This document shows, piece after piece, positions 5,478 to 6,188 of a stretch of 6,188 nt of DNA (position 1 is its first letter; every line of letters starts with the position of its first letter). The notes under the pieces were generated by a model. The model had not been told where the DNA came from. It saw only the letters and a program-made list of their open reading frames with translations, and made no database searches. The position numbers and the translations under genes are program-made. Source of the DNA: Clostridia bacterium (GTDB lineage: Bacteria > Bacillota_A > Clostridia > Christensenellales > CAG-138); assembly GCA_017553815.1 (NCBI GenBank), contig JAFZJT010000116.1, positions 1-6,188 of the forward strand, given 5' to 3'.

Positions 5478-5999
5478 GAAGCCCTGCCTCATTCTCATGG
5501 GGAGCATGATGAGCACGGGCACGCCCACTCTTTTGTGGACGAGCCCGATTCTTTCACCGATACCGGCGAAAGTGAAACTATCGAGCAACCCCGTAAGAAT
5601 ACCTACGCGGGTATAGAATCCGAGGAAGCGCAATCGGTTTCGTATCGTTCCGAAGATAATGTGTGGACATATACTGTTAACAGTGATGGAACTATTACGC
5701 TTTCGGCTTATAGTGGTTCGGCATCAGATTTGATTATTCCGGAGGTTGTCGATGGACAGTCAGTTAGTGGAGTTGGAAACAGTTTGTTTGCAAACCATTC
5801 GGAGATACGAAGCGTTAGTCTGCCATCTTCTGTTACTGCAATAAACGCCTATGCATTCAGCGGCTGTACAAGCTTGACTGATATTGTACTGCCGGAAGGA
5901 CTGACGTACTTGGCTGCACGAGCCTTTAACGGCTGTACAAGCTTGGTTTCTGTTTATGTACCTGCATCGTTGGCGGAAGCAAACGGATCGCAGGGATAA
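5409..5999 (+). CDS. Secreted BspA-type LRR protein, N-terminal part (ends at in-frame TAA)
   Basis: The start is ATG 5409, set by AGGAGG 8 bases upstream and by a classical signal peptide: M-K-K, a hydrophobic core to about residue 19, and likely cleavage after V-V-A (residues 21-23). There is no lipobox. The mature protein begins with a His-rich stretch, then an acidic Ser/Thr/Glu segment, then an LRR cap (W-T-Y-T-V-N-S-D-G-T-I-T-L, about 5658-5804) and LRR_5 units starting at 5805 and 5874. The cap and the unit order match the upstream gene, so the two are paralogues. The encoded 196 residues stop inside an LRR unit, and the same frame resumes LRR sequence after the TAA. As it stands this product would be a secreted stub with no visible wall anchor; the full gene continues past the window. 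Function: probable surface or extracellular binding protein, ligand unknown. Confidence 0.85.
   Translation: MKKLLSLLMAVVMCFSIFGQVVAEALPHSHGEHDEHGHAHSFVDEPDSFTDTGESETIEQPRKNTYAGIESEEAQSVSYRSEDNVWTYTVNSDGTITLSAYSGSASDLIIPEVVDGQSVSGVGNSLFANHSEIRSVSLPSSVTAINAYAFSGCTSLTDIVLPEGLTYLAARAFNGCTSLVSVYVPASLAEANGSQG
5487..5528 (+). other. His-rich segment at the mature N-terminus
   Basis: H-S-H-G-E-H-D-E-H-G-H-A-H has six histidines in thirteen residues, interspersed with Glu and Asp, just after the signal peptide. Such clusters can bind Zn, Ni or Cu. The upstream gene has a smaller H-S-H-H cluster before its SLH motifs. Metal binding is inference. Confidence 0.7.
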
Positions 6000-6188
6000 G
6001 AGAGTTACGAACACTATGATCGCGGTCCTTTCATGGGCTGTTGGGCCTTGAATGACATTGCGTTTGCTGAAGGCATCACCTGCATACCGCAGTATCTGTT
6101 TGCCGGATGCACAGGGTTGCAGGACGGCGTTGTGATTCCGGATACTGTAGAAACAATCAAGCAGTATGCATTTTTCGGATGCAGAGAA
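5658..6188 (+). repeat. LRR_5 array of the second gene (cap plus at least four units)
   Basis: The cap spans about 5658-5804. Units start at 5805 and 5874, then a unit at 5943 that is 12 residues longer than usual and contains the TAA, then further units to the window edge. A 16-base sequence, cggctgtacaagcttg, occurs identically at 5861-5876 and 5930-5945, exactly one unit (69 bases) apart. Confidence 0.9.
5997..5999 (+). other. In-frame premature TAA stop in the second LRR gene
   Basis: The context is GGA TAA GAG AGT. It falls inside an insertion of about 12 residues in the third LRR unit (N-G-S-Q-G, stop, E-S-Y-E-H-Y-D-R), just before the conserved G-P-F. Tyr, Lys, Glu or Gln codons are one base away; the insertion is Tyr-rich, so Tyr is a reasonable guess for the ancestral residue. 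Confidence 0.85.

Larger units (their letters stand above)
5409..6188 (+). pseudogene. Second LRR gene taken as a whole, interrupted by TAA and truncated at window end
   Basis: From 6000 to 6188 the frame of the 5409 gene is open for 63 codons and encodes clear LRR_5 sequence: G-P-F-M-G-C, I-A-F-A-E-G-I, L-F-A-G-C-T-G, then V-I-P-D-T-V and Y-A-F-F-G-C. These match, in order, the units at 2406, 2475 and 2544 of the upstream gene. The TAA at 5997 is thus a single nonsense codon in an otherwise intact frame. The 3' part of the gene, where a wall anchor or other modules might be, lies outside the window. Confidence 0.75.

Overview
The window comes from a Gram-positive, SLH-type bacterium, most probably an uncultured gut, rumen or digester member of the Clostridia (Bacillota). 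The evidence is S-layer-homology (SLH) motifs, BspA-type leucine-rich repeats (LRR_5), bacterial Ig-like and InlB-type repeats, a cohesin and a type I dockerin, all in very large secreted proteins. The taxonomic guess is inference from domain content; no rRNA or housekeeping gene is present.

Layout: everything real is on the + strand. (1) Positions 1-5168 are one giant surface-protein gene whose 5' end lies outside the window. Its frame runs: SLH motifs (about 165-610), a long beta-rich region I do not recognise (about 655-1760), a Gly/Ser/Asn linker, about 24 LRR_5 units (2061-3725), an Ig-like domain, a Big_3-like domain, an InlB-type repeat, a Pro-Thr linker, a cohesin and a dockerin ending at TAG 5166-5168. 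The frame is broken once, by TAA at 3243-3245 inside an LRR unit, and the same frame continues on the other side. (2) Positions 5169-5408 are a 240-base intergenic stretch with a perfect 9-bp GC-rich hairpin and a strong Shine-Dalgarno. (3) A second LRR_5 gene starts at 5409 with a signal peptide and a His-rich segment. It too is interrupted by an in-frame TAA (5997-5999), after which LRR sequence continues in the same frame to the window edge.

How the parts fit: the two genes are tandem paralogues, sharing the pre-LRR cap and the same higher-order LRR pattern. The first would be held in the wall by SLH motifs, display LRRs, and carry both halves of the cohesin-dockerin interaction at its C-terminus, so it could be a scaffold or chain-forming surface protein.

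The main points of interest are the two independent in-frame TAA codons in neighbouring LRR genes (pseudogenes, assembly errors or, less likely, sense TAA), the unusual SLH+LRR+cohesin+dockerin combination, a 139-residue super-repeat, and an abrupt rise in GC near 4080 inside a single gene.
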